DNA of 37,496 bases from Bacillota bacterium. GTDB taxonomy: Bacteria > Bacillota > Clostridia > Acetivibrionales > DSM-1351. The notes below the pieces were generated by a model. That model had not been told where the DNA came from and ran no database searches. It saw only the letters and a list, made by a program, of their open reading frames with translations. Positions 23,095 through 31,843 of the stretch are shown here, piece by piece (position 1 is the first letter of the stretch; the number at the start of each line of letters is the position of its first letter). The stretch lies in NCBI GenBank assembly GCA_023391425.1, contig JAEWAX010000080.1, forward strand, positions 1-37,496. Direction: 5' to 3'. Position numbers and translations under genes: made by a program.

Positions 23095-24534
23095 ATGAAA
23101 TTTAAAAAGATTATTGCTTTAATTGCAAGTGTAGCTATCACTACTTCCTTATTTGCTGGCTGTGGAGCTGAAACTTCGGAATCTACTGATAGCACAAAGG
23201 CAGAAACTACTGCAACTGAGACAACAACTACAGCACCAAAAAGTATACTGCCTTCGGCTCCGGTAAAAGTTACTTTCTGGCACTCAATGAAAGGTGACAC
23301 TGCTGAGGTTCTAGGTAAAATGGTTGAAGACTACAACACAACCGAAGGAAGCAAAAAAGGAATTACCGTAGACCTCATATATCAAGGTGAATATGATGAG
23401 GCTTCCACAAAGTTGTCTGCTATACTTCAAGCTGGTGCCGCAAACGAGCTTCCTGACATTATGCAGATGAGCTCAAAGGGTATCTTTGATGTAAAGGAAA
23501 GCAAATATATCTATCCTATTCAAAACTTTATTGATATGGATACTGACGGAATAAATATCAGTGATCTCAATGCCAATGCATTGCACTATGCAATGTATAA
23601 TGACAAAGTACTTGGTTTGCCATTCTCAAATTCATCAGTTATGCTTTATTACAATAAAGATATGTTTAAAGCAGCAGGACTTGATCCTGAAAAGGCACCT
23701 ACAACCTTGGATGAACTGGCAACATATACTAAAGCTCTGACTATTAAGGAAGGAGATAAAATCAAAACCTTCGGTCTTGCTACAAAGGTACGTTTCTTCC
23801 TACTTGGATCATGGATTCCAATGCAGGGTAGCGAAAAGTATATGTTTGATAATGCAGACGGCCGTATGGGTACTCCTACTACTCTTGCAATGACTAAGGA
23901 TGGAACCCTTGATCACTTCTTGACAGAATGGCAAAAGGTTTTGGCAACAGGTGGTGTTGATTACAACATAGCTAGCCCAAATGAAGGTTTCCAATCCGGT
24001 TTATATGCAATGATGACTGCAAGTACTTCTTCAATGGCTTCAGTTGTTAAAAAGATTCAAAATACCGGTACATTTAATGTTGGTGTAGCTGAACTGCCTC
24101 GTGTAGATGCAAGCAGCACTAAGGGTACAGGTATCGGTGGTTCTGCATTGTATGTATTTGATGCTGGAGATGAAAACAAACGTCTTGGTGCTTGGGACTT
24201 CATGAAAAATCTTGCTAGTCCAGAAGTATCCGGAGACTGGTTTATGAATACAGGTTATTATGCAATGAATTCAAAAGCTTATGATTTACCTGAAGTCAAA
24301 ACCTTCTTAGATAAAAATCCATTGTATAATATCATCTTGACTATTGCTAACAACTCAAAGGATTATCCTAACTATTTGGAGCCATGGATTCCTTCATTTA
24401 CTGATGTTGATGGTACAATTCAGAATGAAATCGTTAAGCTCAGTGACGGTACACAGGATAAGGATACAACCATATCGACTATTGAGAAGAAAGTTAATAT
24501 GTCATTACAAGACTATTTAGATTCAAATAAATAA
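23095..24534 (+). CDS. ABC sugar transporter substrate-binding lipoprotein
   Basis: A 479-residue extracellular lipoprotein of the SBP_bac_1 class that feeds the two preceding permeases. The signal peptide ends in the lipobox SLFAGC with lipidated Cys23. A Ser/Thr/Glu-rich linker follows (to about residue 60), then VKVTFWHSMKGDTAEVLGKM at the start of the mature fold, VLGLPFSNSSVMLYYNKDMF and PEKAPTTLDELATYTKAL, typical of oligosaccharide or glycerophosphate (UgpB-like) binders. GGAGG precedes the ATG by 8 bases. The palindrome downstream probably protects this part of the message. Confidence 0.92.
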   Translation: MKFKKIIALIASVAITTSLFAGCGAETSESTDSTKAETTATETTTTAPKSILPSAPVKVTFWHSMKGDTAEVLGKMVEDYNTTEGSKKGITVDLIYQGEYDEASTKLSAILQAGAANELPDIMQMSSKGIFDVKESKYIYPIQNFIDMDTDGINISDLNANALHYAMYNDKVLGLPFSNSSVMLYYNKDMFKAAGLDPEKAPTTLDELATYTKALTIKEGDKIKTFGLATKVRFFLLGSWIPMQGSEKYMFDNADGRMGTPTTLAMTKDGTLDHFLTEWQKVLATGGVDYNIASPNEGFQSGLYAMMTASTSSMASVVKKIQNTGTFNVGVAELPRVDASSTKGTGIGGSALYVFDAGDENKRLGAWDFMKNLASPEVSGDWFMNTGYYAMNSKAYDLPEVKTFLDKNPLYNIILTIANNSKDYPNYLEPWIPSFTDVDGTIQNEIVKLSDGTQDKDTTISTIEKKVNMSLQDYLDSNK

Positions 24535-24543
24535 TATTACATT

Positions 24544-24581
24544 AAATATTTTTCTCTGCCTTAAGGCAGAGAAAAATATTT
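24544..24581. promoter_or_regulatory. Perfect 38-bp palindrome between binding protein and isomerase genes
   Basis: Two 19-base arms meet at 24562/24563 with no mismatch (centre TGCCTTAAGGCA). The A/T-rich outer arms give a T-run on both strands, so it can act as a leaky terminator or 3' stabiliser. The catabolic genes start 35 bp later. Confidence 0.85.
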
Positions 24582-24615
24582 ATTTAAATTGGTTATATAG
24601 AAGGGAGCGATAAAA

Positions 24616-25491
24616 ATGCGTGTTGCTACTATGACTTCATTGTTCAGAGAATGCCGTGAATCAAATGAATTCACTGGTTATATTGAATCCATTCGACTTT
24701 GTAAAGAGGCAGGATTTTCGGTTTTAGATTTAAACATGTGTTCAATGCTGCGCCGTCAGACAGAACTAAACGGGGATGATTGGATAAAAAATGCTGAGGA
24801 GATCCGCAATGAGGCTGAAAAGCTGGGAATTACGTTTTCGCAGTCACATCCGCCATATCGGCCCTTTAAAGGTTCACGCTTTAAAAGCACGGAAGAGAAG
24901 GAATGCTTTGATGAACTTACTCATCGTGCCATACATGTGAGTAGTATTTTGGGTGTAAAATGGGCTGTTATGCATCCGGTAACTGAAATAGAAACAGCAG
25001 AATTCAACTTAGAGGCAGACCTTGCGGCTAACCATGAGAATTTTGACAAGGTTGTAGAGCAGGCTGCAAAAGAAAATGTAGGGATAGCCTTTGAAAATAT
25101 GTGTGACAGAGATAACAGACGTAGGTTCGGTGCAACAGCAGAAGAACTCATAGCATTGGTTGACTCCTATAAGGGTGCACCGGTAGGTATCTGCTGGGAT
25201 ACAGGACATGGACACCGTGTTTATACCAATCAGATTCCTGCTCTTGAAAAGATGGGCAGTCATATAAAAGCTTTACACATTAATGATAATTTTGGACAGG
25301 ATGACCTGCACCTTCTCCCATTCCTTGGAACCATTCCATGGGAAAAAGTTATGAAAACACTCACCCAAATCGGGTATGAAGGTGATTTGGTATATGAAAT
25401 CAGAATAAACAATTATATGCCTGAAGGCTTAAAAATCCCAAGTGCTCGTTTCAGTGTTGAAGTAGGAAACTATCTGCTTTCATTGTGCTGA
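24616..25491 (+). CDS. Sugar phosphate isomerase/epimerase-like TIM-barrel protein 1
   Basis: A 291-residue protein of the xylose isomerase-like TIM barrel (AP_endonuc_2) family. Probable metal and acid-base residues lie in WAVMHPVTE (His), GIAFENM (Glu160), VGICWDTGHGH (Asp, His), ALHINDN (His, Asp) and the last-strand VYEI (Glu), which together make the usual metal site. AAGGGAGC precedes the ATG. The family interconverts or racemises keto-sugars and keto-polyols, sometimes phosphorylated; the substrate here is unknown. It has a tandem paralogue 25 bp downstream with the same motifs at the same positions, which suggests two consecutive steps or a two-subunit enzyme. Confidence 0.87.
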   Translation: MRVATMTSLFRECRESNEFTGYIESIRLCKEAGFSVLDLNMCSMLRRQTELNGDDWIKNAEEIRNEAEKLGITFSQSHPPYRPFKGSRFKSTEEKECFDELTHRAIHVSSILGVKWAVMHPVTEIETAEFNLEADLAANHENFDKVVEQAAKENVGIAFENMCDRDNRRRFGATAEELIALVDSYKGAPVGICWDTGHGHRVYTNQIPALEKMGSHIKALHINDNFGQDDLHLLPFLGTIPWEKVMKTLTQIGYEGDLVYEIRINNYMPEGLKIPSARFSVEVGNYLLSLC

Positions 25492-25516
25492 TGCCGGATA
25501 GAAGGAGGACCAAATC

Positions 25517-26404
25517 ATGCGTCTAGTAACCTCGACTAATCTATTTTCCAAGCGCAGAGACGGTGGTCTCCATACACCGTACATGGAATCCATACGTAGA
25601 TGCCGAAAGGCAGGTTTTACAACGTTGGACTTTAGCTTTACTGAATTTTATTTTACACGAACTGAACTGAGCGGAGATGACTGGGAAAGCTACGTTGAAG
25701 AAATTGTTAATGAGAGTCAAAAGTTGGGAATTGTCTTCTCGCAATCTCATTTACCTTATAATCCGGGTTATATGCCGGAGTGGAAGAGTGATCTAGAAAA
25801 AGAGGATTATTATAAATTTGCACGAAGAAGTGCCTTGATTAGTGCCAGATTGGGAGTAAAGTGGATGGTAGTACATCCTTTTACACAGTGTAGCGAAAAA
25901 GAATTTGACGATGAGGCAAGTGTTAAATATAACCATGAATTTTATGATTCCATTATTGAATTGGCATTGAATAATGGGGTGGGTATCGCTTATGAAAATA
26001 TGATCGAATATCCACAACGACGTAAATTTTCTGCAAGAGCCGAAGAACTTATTATACTGGTTGATTCCTATAAGGATCCAAGAATAGGAGTTTGCTGGGA
26101 TTTTGGACATGGAAACAGATTGTATTATGACCAGTCCAATTCAATCAAAACACTCGGTAATCGTGTGGTGGCACTTCATGTAAATGATAATACAGGTATC
26201 AGTGATTTGCACTTTTTGCCTTTCATGGGAACCGTGGGCTGGGAAAAAACTTTAAAAGAAATGAAAAATAACAATTATGAAGGCGATTTTACCTATGAGG
26301 TTTATGGTTTTACTAAAAATATGCCTGAAGATTTAAAAGACATTGCAGCTAAACATGCTTATGATGTGGGTATGTATTGTATATCTTATTATAATAGCTT
26401 ATAA
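25517..26404 (+). CDS. Sugar phosphate isomerase/epimerase-like TIM-barrel protein 2 (tandem paralogue)
   Basis: A 295-residue paralogue of the preceding gene product. Shared landmarks are ELSGDDWESY, QKLGIVFSQSHLPY, the His of WMVVHPFTQ, Glu160 in GIAYENM, IGVCWDFGHGNR, ALHVNDN, DLHFLPFMGTVGWEKTL and the final TYEVYGF. The putative metal ligands are therefore kept, so both copies should be active. Clear divergence elsewhere means the duplication is old. GGAGG lies about 9 bases before the ATG. It belongs to the same operon; 70 bp separate it from the dehydrogenase. Confidence 0.87.
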   Translation: MRLVTSTNLFSKRRDGGLHTPYMESIRRCRKAGFTTLDFSFTEFYFTRTELSGDDWESYVEEIVNESQKLGIVFSQSHLPYNPGYMPEWKSDLEKEDYYKFARRSALISARLGVKWMVVHPFTQCSEKEFDDEASVKYNHEFYDSIIELALNNGVGIAYENMIEYPQRRKFSARAEELIILVDSYKDPRIGVCWDFGHGNRLYYDQSNSIKTLGNRVVALHVNDNTGISDLHFLPFMGTVGWEKTLKEMKNNNYEGDFTYEVYGFTKNMPEDLKDIAAKHAYDVGMYCISYYNSL

Positions 26405-26472
26405 ATCTGTTTATCTGACCTAGAAACAGTGAAGAGAATAAAATAAATATAAAAACAGGAAGGAAGTATTTT

Positions 26473-27549
26473 ATGTCTAATTATCCAAAAACTATGAAAG
26501 CTCTTGTAGCATATGGTGTAGGGGACTACCGCCTGGAAACTGCATACCCAACACCGGAATGCGGTCCTGACGATATAATTGTTAAAACAGAGGGATGCGG
26601 CGTATGTGCTGGAGACTTAAAGTGTCAGCACGGTGCTCCTAAGTTTTGGGGCGATGAAAGTCAACCTGCATGGGTAAAACCTCCGTTTATACCAGGTCAT
26701 GAATTTCTTGGAAGGATTGTGGCAATGGGTGAAAACGTAAAAGGCTTCGAAATCGGGGAAAGAATTACTGCCGACCAAATTGTTCCATGTGGTGAATGTA
26801 AATTCTGCAAGGAAGGACATTATTGGATGTGCCAGCCCCACAATATTTTTGGCTTCCAGAAGGAAAACAACGGCGGAATGGCAGAGTACGTCCGTTATCC
26901 AAAGACTGCTGTTTTGCATAAAGTTCCAGCAGGGATGTCGCTTGAAAAAGCATTGCTGATTGAGCCTTATGCATGCTCCAAACACTGTGTTGACCGTGCT
27001 CAGATTGGCTGTGACGATGTTGTGGTTATCTCTGGAGCTGGAACCTTGGGACTTGGAATGATTACCTATGCAAAAATGAAAAGTCCGAAATTGCTGATTG
27101 TTTTAGATATGGTACAATCCAGACTGGACAAAGCAAAAGAATTCGGTGCTGATTTGGTCTTTAATCCTGGAAATGAAGATGCAGTAGCTGAAGTTTTAAA
27201 ACTTACTGACGGCTATGGTTGCGATATTTATATAGAAGCTACAGGGCATCCGTCCAGTGTTAAGCAGGGACTTAACATGGTGCGTAAACTCGGTCGATTC
27301 GTAGAATTCAGTGTATTCGGACAAGAAACAACAGTAGACTGGTCCATAATCGGAGACAGCAAGGAACTTGACCTTCTCGGTTCACACCTTAGCCCGTATT
27401 GCTATCCGTTTGTAATTGATAACATTAACAATGGAAAACTCAAAACAGACGGCCTCATTAGCACTTGCTTCACGATTGAAGAATGGGAAAAAGCATTTGA
27501 ATATGCATCAGGAAAATATGGAGATTTCAAAGTTTGCATTACTTTTTAA
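26473..27549 (+). CDS. Zinc-dependent polyol/alcohol dehydrogenase (EltD-like)
   Basis: A medium-chain dehydrogenase that oxidises an alcohol with NAD(P). Catalytic zinc ligands are Cys45 (GCGVC) and His76-Glu77 (IPGHEFLG). The structural zinc is held by Cys106, Cys109, Cys112 and Cys120 (CGECKFC...C). The cofactor fold has GAGTLGLGMITYAK. The insertion GAPKFWGDESQPAWVKPP resembles erythritol/L-threitol dehydrogenases, so a polyol substrate is plausible, but threonine or sorbitol dehydrogenase-like activity cannot be excluded. It sits between two sugar isomerases and a phosphodiesterase in a sugar-uptake operon. GGAAGGAAG precedes the ATG. Confidence 0.9.
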   Translation: MSNYPKTMKALVAYGVGDYRLETAYPTPECGPDDIIVKTEGCGVCAGDLKCQHGAPKFWGDESQPAWVKPPFIPGHEFLGRIVAMGENVKGFEIGERITADQIVPCGECKFCKEGHYWMCQPHNIFGFQKENNGGMAEYVRYPKTAVLHKVPAGMSLEKALLIEPYACSKHCVDRAQIGCDDVVVISGAGTLGLGMITYAKMKSPKLLIVLDMVQSRLDKAKEFGADLVFNPGNEDAVAEVLKLTDGYGCDIYIEATGHPSSVKQGLNMVRKLGRFVEFSVFGQETTVDWSIIGDSKELDLLGSHLSPYCYPFVIDNINNGKLKTDGLISTCFTIEEWEKAFEYASGKYGDFKVCITF

Positions 27550-27592
27550 ACCACGTTTACTAAGTGAAAACTGAAGGGAAGTTTTGTTAAGT

Positions 27593-28369
27593 ATGCAGAA
27601 AGCTATAGATAAATTGCTAGATAAAGGGAATATACTGGTTGCCGGGCACAGAGGATGTGGTGCTTTTTATCCCGAAAATACTCTCCTCAGCGTACAGAAA
27701 GCACTGGATATGGAAGTTGACATGATTGAGTTTGACCTAAACCTGACTAAAGACAAAGTGGTTGTCCTAATGCACGATAATACTGTTGATCGCACCACTA
27801 ATGGTACTGGTTATATTCATGATATGACACTGGATGAAATCAAAGAACTGGACGCCGGGGGGAAATTTGGAAAAATATTTGAAGGACTTAAAGTTCCAAC
27901 GCTCCGTGAATTTTGTGAGCTGATTAAACCGCATAAGGATATTCTTTTAAATGTGGAAATCAAAGAAAAGACATATGAAACAGTAGATCTATCAATGGAA
28001 ATATTGAGGGAATATGGCTTAATTGATCGCTGTGTCTTTACCTGCTTTGATGCTTCGATAGTTGCTTATATGTATGACTACTACGGGGTAAAGACACAAG
28101 GCTTTCCAAAAGAAAAAATGCAAAATTTTATTGATGGAGAAAATGGTACTTATTCAAAATTATTCGCAGTAGGCATTGATATGAAAATTATTACTCCTGA
28201 ACGCGTTCGGGAATTCGAAGATATTGGAATATTGCCATGGTCTTATTGTCCTGACGCCGAAGAACTTGTTCATAAATCCATACATTGTGGTGCAAGACTG
28301 ATGACCTGCAATAACCCGCTTCCTGCATTAAAAATAGTGAAAGCGAAAGGACTGCACAGTATATGCTAA
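27593..28369 (+). CDS. Glycerophosphodiester phosphodiesterase family protein
   Basis: A GDPD-type TIM barrel that hydrolyses glycerophosphodiesters to glycerol-3-phosphate and an alcohol. Catalytic landmarks are AGHRGCGAFYPENTLLS (His-Arg and Glu), MIEFDLNLTKD (Glu, Asp), VVLMHDNTVDRTTNGTG (His) and NVEIKEK (Glu, Lys). It has no signal peptide, so it acts inside the cell like UgpQ. The permeases and binding protein upstream are UgpA/UgpE/UgpB-like, which makes a phosphodiester ligand possible. The start is unclear: AAGGGAAG (about 27574-27581) could serve a TTG at 27584 or the ATG at 27593. Confidence 0.88.
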   Translation: MQKAIDKLLDKGNILVAGHRGCGAFYPENTLLSVQKALDMEVDMIEFDLNLTKDKVVVLMHDNTVDRTTNGTGYIHDMTLDEIKELDAGGKFGKIFEGLKVPTLREFCELIKPHKDILLNVEIKEKTYETVDLSMEILREYGLIDRCVFTCFDASIVAYMYDYYGVKTQGFPKEKMQNFIDGENGTYSKLFAVGIDMKIITPERVREFEDIGILPWSYCPDAEELVHKSIHCGARLMTCNNPLPALKIVKAKGLHSIC

Positions 28370-28385
28370 AAGGCCCTAATAATTT

Positions 28386-28416
28386 GCTTCTCTATTGATG
28401 TGTCGAAGCGAGAAGC
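28386..28416 (+). other. Intercistronic stem-loop before the MgtC-family gene
   Basis: GCTTCTC (28386-28392) pairs with GAGAAGC (28410-28416) around a 17-base loop. No T-run follows. It lies just before the ribosome site of the next gene and may mark RNA processing. Confidence 0.4.
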
Positions 28417-28438
28417 ATAATTATAAGAAGGTGATTTT

Positions 28439-29137
28439 ATTTACGGATTAATTAGCCACTTAGCTATATTAAAGGATGTTAACGTTCTTTCCATATGTGT
28501 ACGTATTTTTCTTTCTGTGATAATAGGCGGAATTCTCGGTTTTGAAAGGGGTCGTAAAAGACACCCTGCGGGCTTCCGCACATATATACTTGTATGTCTT
28601 GGGTCAACCATTGTCATGACTACAAACCAATATATTTACCAAACCTTTCATATAGGAGATATTGGCAGGATGGGGGCCCAAGTTATTAGTGGAATTGGAT
28701 TTTTGGGTGCCGGAACAATCATTATTACTGGGAAAAACCAAGTTAGGGGACTCACCACAGCAGCAGGTTTGTGGGCTTCGGCCTGCATCGGTTTGTCAAT
28801 AGGCATCGGGTTTTACGAGGGTGCAATTTTAGGCGGTATTACTATATTCTTTGTAATGACAATTCTACATAAAATGGATACAAAAATGCGTAAAAAATCC
28901 AATTTATTGCATCTCTATCTGGAATTCAGTAGCTCACAGGGACTAGGTTTTTTTCTTGGTCTGGCAAAACAAAACTGTATTGAAGTATCGGATATTCAAA
29001 TTGTTAAGAATAAGAATAAGGAGAAACAAGAGATGTCCGTTCTTCTCTCGGTAAAAACCAAGGAAAATCGTTCGCATAACGAAATCTTGCAGTTGCTGAG
29101 TAACACAGCAGCATTAAACTGCATTTACGAAATATGA
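28439..29137 (+). CDS. MgtC/SapB family membrane protein, probable ATT start
   Basis: An MgtC-like membrane protein. The N-terminal domain has about four to five helices with the signature GGILGFERGRKRHPAGFRTY, LVCLGSTIVM, and GIGFLGAGTIII with LTTAAGLWASACIGL. A cytoplasmic ACT-like tail follows. The first ordinary start codon in frame is GTG 28517, but that would cut away the first helix (NVLSICVRIFLSVIIGG). The frame is open upstream without ATG, GTG or TTG. It reaches an ATT at 28439, 7 bases after AAGAAGG (within AAGAAGGTGAT, 10 of 11 matching the ideal Shine-Dalgarno). From there the protein is 232 aa, the family norm. Its job in a sugar operon is unclear; MgtC proteins affect magnesium and phosphate homeostasis. 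Confidence 0.83.
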   Translation: MYGLISHLAILKDVNVLSICVRIFLSVIIGGILGFERGRKRHPAGFRTYILVCLGSTIVMTTNQYIYQTFHIGDIGRMGAQVISGIGFLGAGTIIITGKNQVRGLTTAAGLWASACIGLSIGIGFYEGAILGGITIFFVMTILHKMDTKMRKKSNLLHLYLEFSSSQGLGFFLGLAKQNCIEVSDIQIVKNKNKEKQEMSVLLSVKTKENRSHNEILQLLSNTAALNCIYEI

Positions 29138-29234
29138 TAACTGCAATAAAATAGGAAAGTTTGTAAATTGATGAAGAGTTTTGTTGTTTATAGATATGAT
29201 ACTAATTTTAAAATATTAAGACCTGAGGTGATTA

Positions 29235-29906
29235 ATGAGTACTTTAAAAAGTAACATCAAATTGGTTATATTTGATGTTGACGGAGTTATATTTGATAGT
29301 GAACCACTACATTACCGTGCAAAATTGGATATTTTACACAGCTATGGTCTAGGGGAAACCTTCGATTTGAAAGATTATGTTGGTAAACCCAATAAGGATT
29401 TATGGACAAGAATTATAAAAGAAAACAAATTGAATGTAAGCCCAGGTGACTTGGAGATGCAGCAGTTTGATTTAATTATAAGTTATGTTTACAAGGAGCA
29501 TTTATCACCAACAAAGGGACTTGTGGATTTGTTGGATTTCCTGAAAGAATCTTGTATTCATATGGCAGTTGCATCATCATCCAACCGGTATTATGTCAGT
29601 CATATCCTCGAATTTTTTGGATTAAATAAATATTTTACTTATTCTGTAACCGGTGATGAAGTTAGGTTCCAGAAACCTAGTCCAGATATTTATCAAAAAA
29701 CACTTCAACTTAGCGGAATTTGCTCGGATAATGTAATTGCTATTGAAGACTCAACTGCTGGAGTTCAGGCAGCCGTTTCAGCTGGGATTAAGTGCCTTGG
29801 ATATCAAAATCCCACATCTGGAATGCAGAATCTTTCTTTGGCTACGGGTATCATTCAAGAGCTTGGGCAGGTAGTGGAGTATATTACGCATGAGGCTATG
29901 GTGTGA
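29235..29906 (+). CDS. HAD-family hydrolase, beta-phosphoglucomutase-like
   Basis: A 223-residue HAD protein. The nucleophile motif is FDVDGVIFDSEPLH with Asp14 and Asp16. The helical cap covers residues about 20-95. Motif II is MAVASSSNR, motif III the Lys in VRFQKPSPDIY, and motif IV AIEDSTAGVQAAVSAGI. The subgroup includes beta-phosphoglucomutase and small sugar-phosphate phosphatases. The DGVIFDSEPLH start fits either, so the exact reaction is open. GAGGTGAT precedes the ATG closely. It is the last gene of the operon, just before a strong terminator. Confidence 0.88.
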   Translation: MSTLKSNIKLVIFDVDGVIFDSEPLHYRAKLDILHSYGLGETFDLKDYVGKPNKDLWTRIIKENKLNVSPGDLEMQQFDLIISYVYKEHLSPTKGLVDLLDFLKESCIHMAVASSSNRYYVSHILEFFGLNKYFTYSVTGDEVRFQKPSPDIYQKTLQLSGICSDNVIAIEDSTAGVQAAVSAGIKCLGYQNPTSGMQNLSLATGIIQELGQVVEYITHEAMV

Positions 29907-29929
29907 AATTTTAAAGCGGTCAGCTTTTT

Positions 29930-29963
29930 AAATTAAGATGGTTTCAGCCATCTTAATTTTATT
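29930..29963 (+). terminator. Terminator of the importer/catabolic operon
   Basis: AAATTAAGATGG (29930-29941), loop TTTCAG, CCATCTTAATTT (29948-29959), then TTATTT. Confidence 0.88.
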
Positions 29964-30125
29964 TGTCTTAAAATGTATAACTAACACTCAGGAACAAAAG
30001 ATGTTTTCCTGATTCCTGTGAAAGGTAATAAGCAGTGAATGCCGAATAACATGACTAAAATAAGATTATTAATCTATGAAAGTTTATACGAAAAGCGAAA
30101 ATCCACAGCTTAGAGGAGAATAATT

Positions 30126-31733
30126 ATGAGCCTTGAATTGAATGAAATTAAAAATGTAATTATTAGTGGGCAATCAATAGTCGGAATTGAACTAGGATCG
30201 ACTCGAATCAAAACCGTCCTTATAGGTACAGATAATGCACCAATTGCATCTGGTAGCTATGATTGGGAAAACAGTTTTGTCAATAATATTTGGACCTATA
30301 GCTTAGAAGATGTCTGGAAGGGCATTCAGAACAGTTACCGGGATATGGTAAACAATGTCAAGAGTCAGTATGGTGTAGATATAAAATCTATTCGCTCAAT
30401 TGGGATTAGCGGCATGATGCATGGTTATATGGCTTTCGATCAGCACGGAACTCTTTTAACACCGTTTCGTACCTGGCGTAATAATATAACAGGTCAGGCT
30501 TCAGAAGCTTTGTCTACATTGTTTGACTATCCTATTCCTCAAAGATGGAGTATTGCACATCTTTATCAAGCTATCTTGAATCAGGAAAAGCATGTATTTG
30601 ACATAAGCTATATGACAACACTTGCCGGCTATATACATTGGAAATTGACCGGACAAAAAGTCTTGGGAATCGGTGAGGCATCAGGAGTTTTCCCAATTGA
30701 CTCAAAGACTAAAAGATTCAATAAACAAATGATTGAGCAATTTAATAAACTGGTTGGTCCACAAAACTTTCCATGGAAATTGGAGAACATCCTGCCAACT
30801 GTTCTGGTAACTGGAGAAAAAGCTGGTGAATTAACTGCTGAGGGAGCACAGCTCCTGGATGTTACTGGACAGCTGCAGCCGGGCATTCCTCTATGCCCTC
30901 CCGAGGGAGATGCAGGAACAGGGATGGTTGCTACCAACAGTGTGGCGGCTCGTACAGGCAACGTATCTGCAGGAACATCCGTATTTGCTATGATTGTACT
31001 CGAAAAGGAATTGTCTAAGGCATATTCAGAGATTGATCTGGTGACGACACCTGATGGTAAGCTAGTAGCTATGGCACATTCCAACAATTGTACATCCAAT
31101 TACGATGCTTGGATTGGGTTGTTTGCTGAAGCAACTAAAGCGTTAGGAATGGAGATTGACAAACCAAAACTCTATGACACTTTACTTGGTATGGCACTAC
31201 AAGGTGATCCGGACTGCGGTGGTTTATTATCCTATGGATACTTTTCAGGTGAACACATGACTCATTTTGAAGAAGGTCGTCCTTTATTTGTACGTTGTTC
31301 AGACAGCAACTTCAATCTGGCTAATTTTATGCGTGTCAATTTATTTACATCACTTGGAGCTCTAAAAATAGGCATGAATATTCTTATGGAAAAGGAAATG
31401 GTTAAAATAGATAAAATTTTGGGTCATGGTGGCTTTTTCAAGTCAAAGGAAGTTGGACAGAAAATCATGGCCGCTGCAGTTAACGTTCCCGTATCGGTTA
31501 TGGAGAATGCCGGAGAAGGTGGAGCCTGGGGTATCGCATTGCTAGCATCTTATATGGTAAATCGAAAGAAAAATGAGTCTCTAGACGATTTTCTCAATCA
31601 AAGGGTATTTGACGGACAACAGGGAAGTACTATCGCGCCTGATTCCTCAGATGTTGCAGGATTTAACGAATTTATGAAACGCTATATTACCGGACTGACT
31701 ATTGAAAGAGCTGCTGTAGATTATCTGAAATAA
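30126..31733 (+). CDS. FGGY-family carbohydrate kinase
   Basis: A 535-residue sugar or sugar-alcohol kinase of the FGGY (ribulokinase/xylulokinase) class. The phosphate-1 loop is VGIELGSTRIKTVLIG (about residue 19). Others are SIGISGMMHGYMAFD, TLAGYIHWKLTG, the catalytic-loop region CPPEGDAGTGMVATNS with the likely catalytic Asp, GNVSAGTSVFAM (phosphate-2) and ILGHGGFFKSKEVGQ with MENAGEGGAWGIALLAS (adenosine region). GAGGAG lies 7 bases before the ATG. It forms its own transcription unit between two terminators. A broken copy of this gene follows the first importer (10871-11268), so the kinase may originally have served that importer's sugar, perhaps a pentose. The substrate is not determinable from sequence alone. 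Confidence 0.9.
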   Translation: MSLELNEIKNVIISGQSIVGIELGSTRIKTVLIGTDNAPIASGSYDWENSFVNNIWTYSLEDVWKGIQNSYRDMVNNVKSQYGVDIKSIRSIGISGMMHGYMAFDQHGTLLTPFRTWRNNITGQASEALSTLFDYPIPQRWSIAHLYQAILNQEKHVFDISYMTTLAGYIHWKLTGQKVLGIGEASGVFPIDSKTKRFNKQMIEQFNKLVGPQNFPWKLENILPTVLVTGEKAGELTAEGAQLLDVTGQLQPGIPLCPPEGDAGTGMVATNSVAARTGNVSAGTSVFAMIVLEKELSKAYSEIDLVTTPDGKLVAMAHSNNCTSNYDAWIGLFAEATKALGMEIDKPKLYDTLLGMALQGDPDCGGLLSYGYFSGEHMTHFEEGRPLFVRCSDSNFNLANFMRVNLFTSLGALKIGMNILMEKEMVKIDKILGHGGFFKSKEVGQKIMAAAVNVPVSVMENAGEGGAWGIALLASYMVNRKKNESLDDFLNQRVFDGQQGSTIAPDSSDVAGFNEFMKRYITGLTIERAAVDYLK

Positions 31734-31766
31734 AACTGTATAAAATACCGCTTTGTATTTATTGAA

Positions 31767-31799
31767 GAGCCATTTGCTTAAACAAGTAAATGGTTCTTT
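31767..31799 (+). terminator. Terminator of the kinase gene
   Basis: GAGCCATTTGCTT (31767-31779) pairs with AAGTAAATGGTTC (31784-31796) with two wobbles, followed by TTT and a T-rich stretch. Confidence 0.8.
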
Positions 31800-31843
31800 G
31801 CTTGTTTATAAGGTATAAATTCTATACCTCAAGGTATCAAAGT

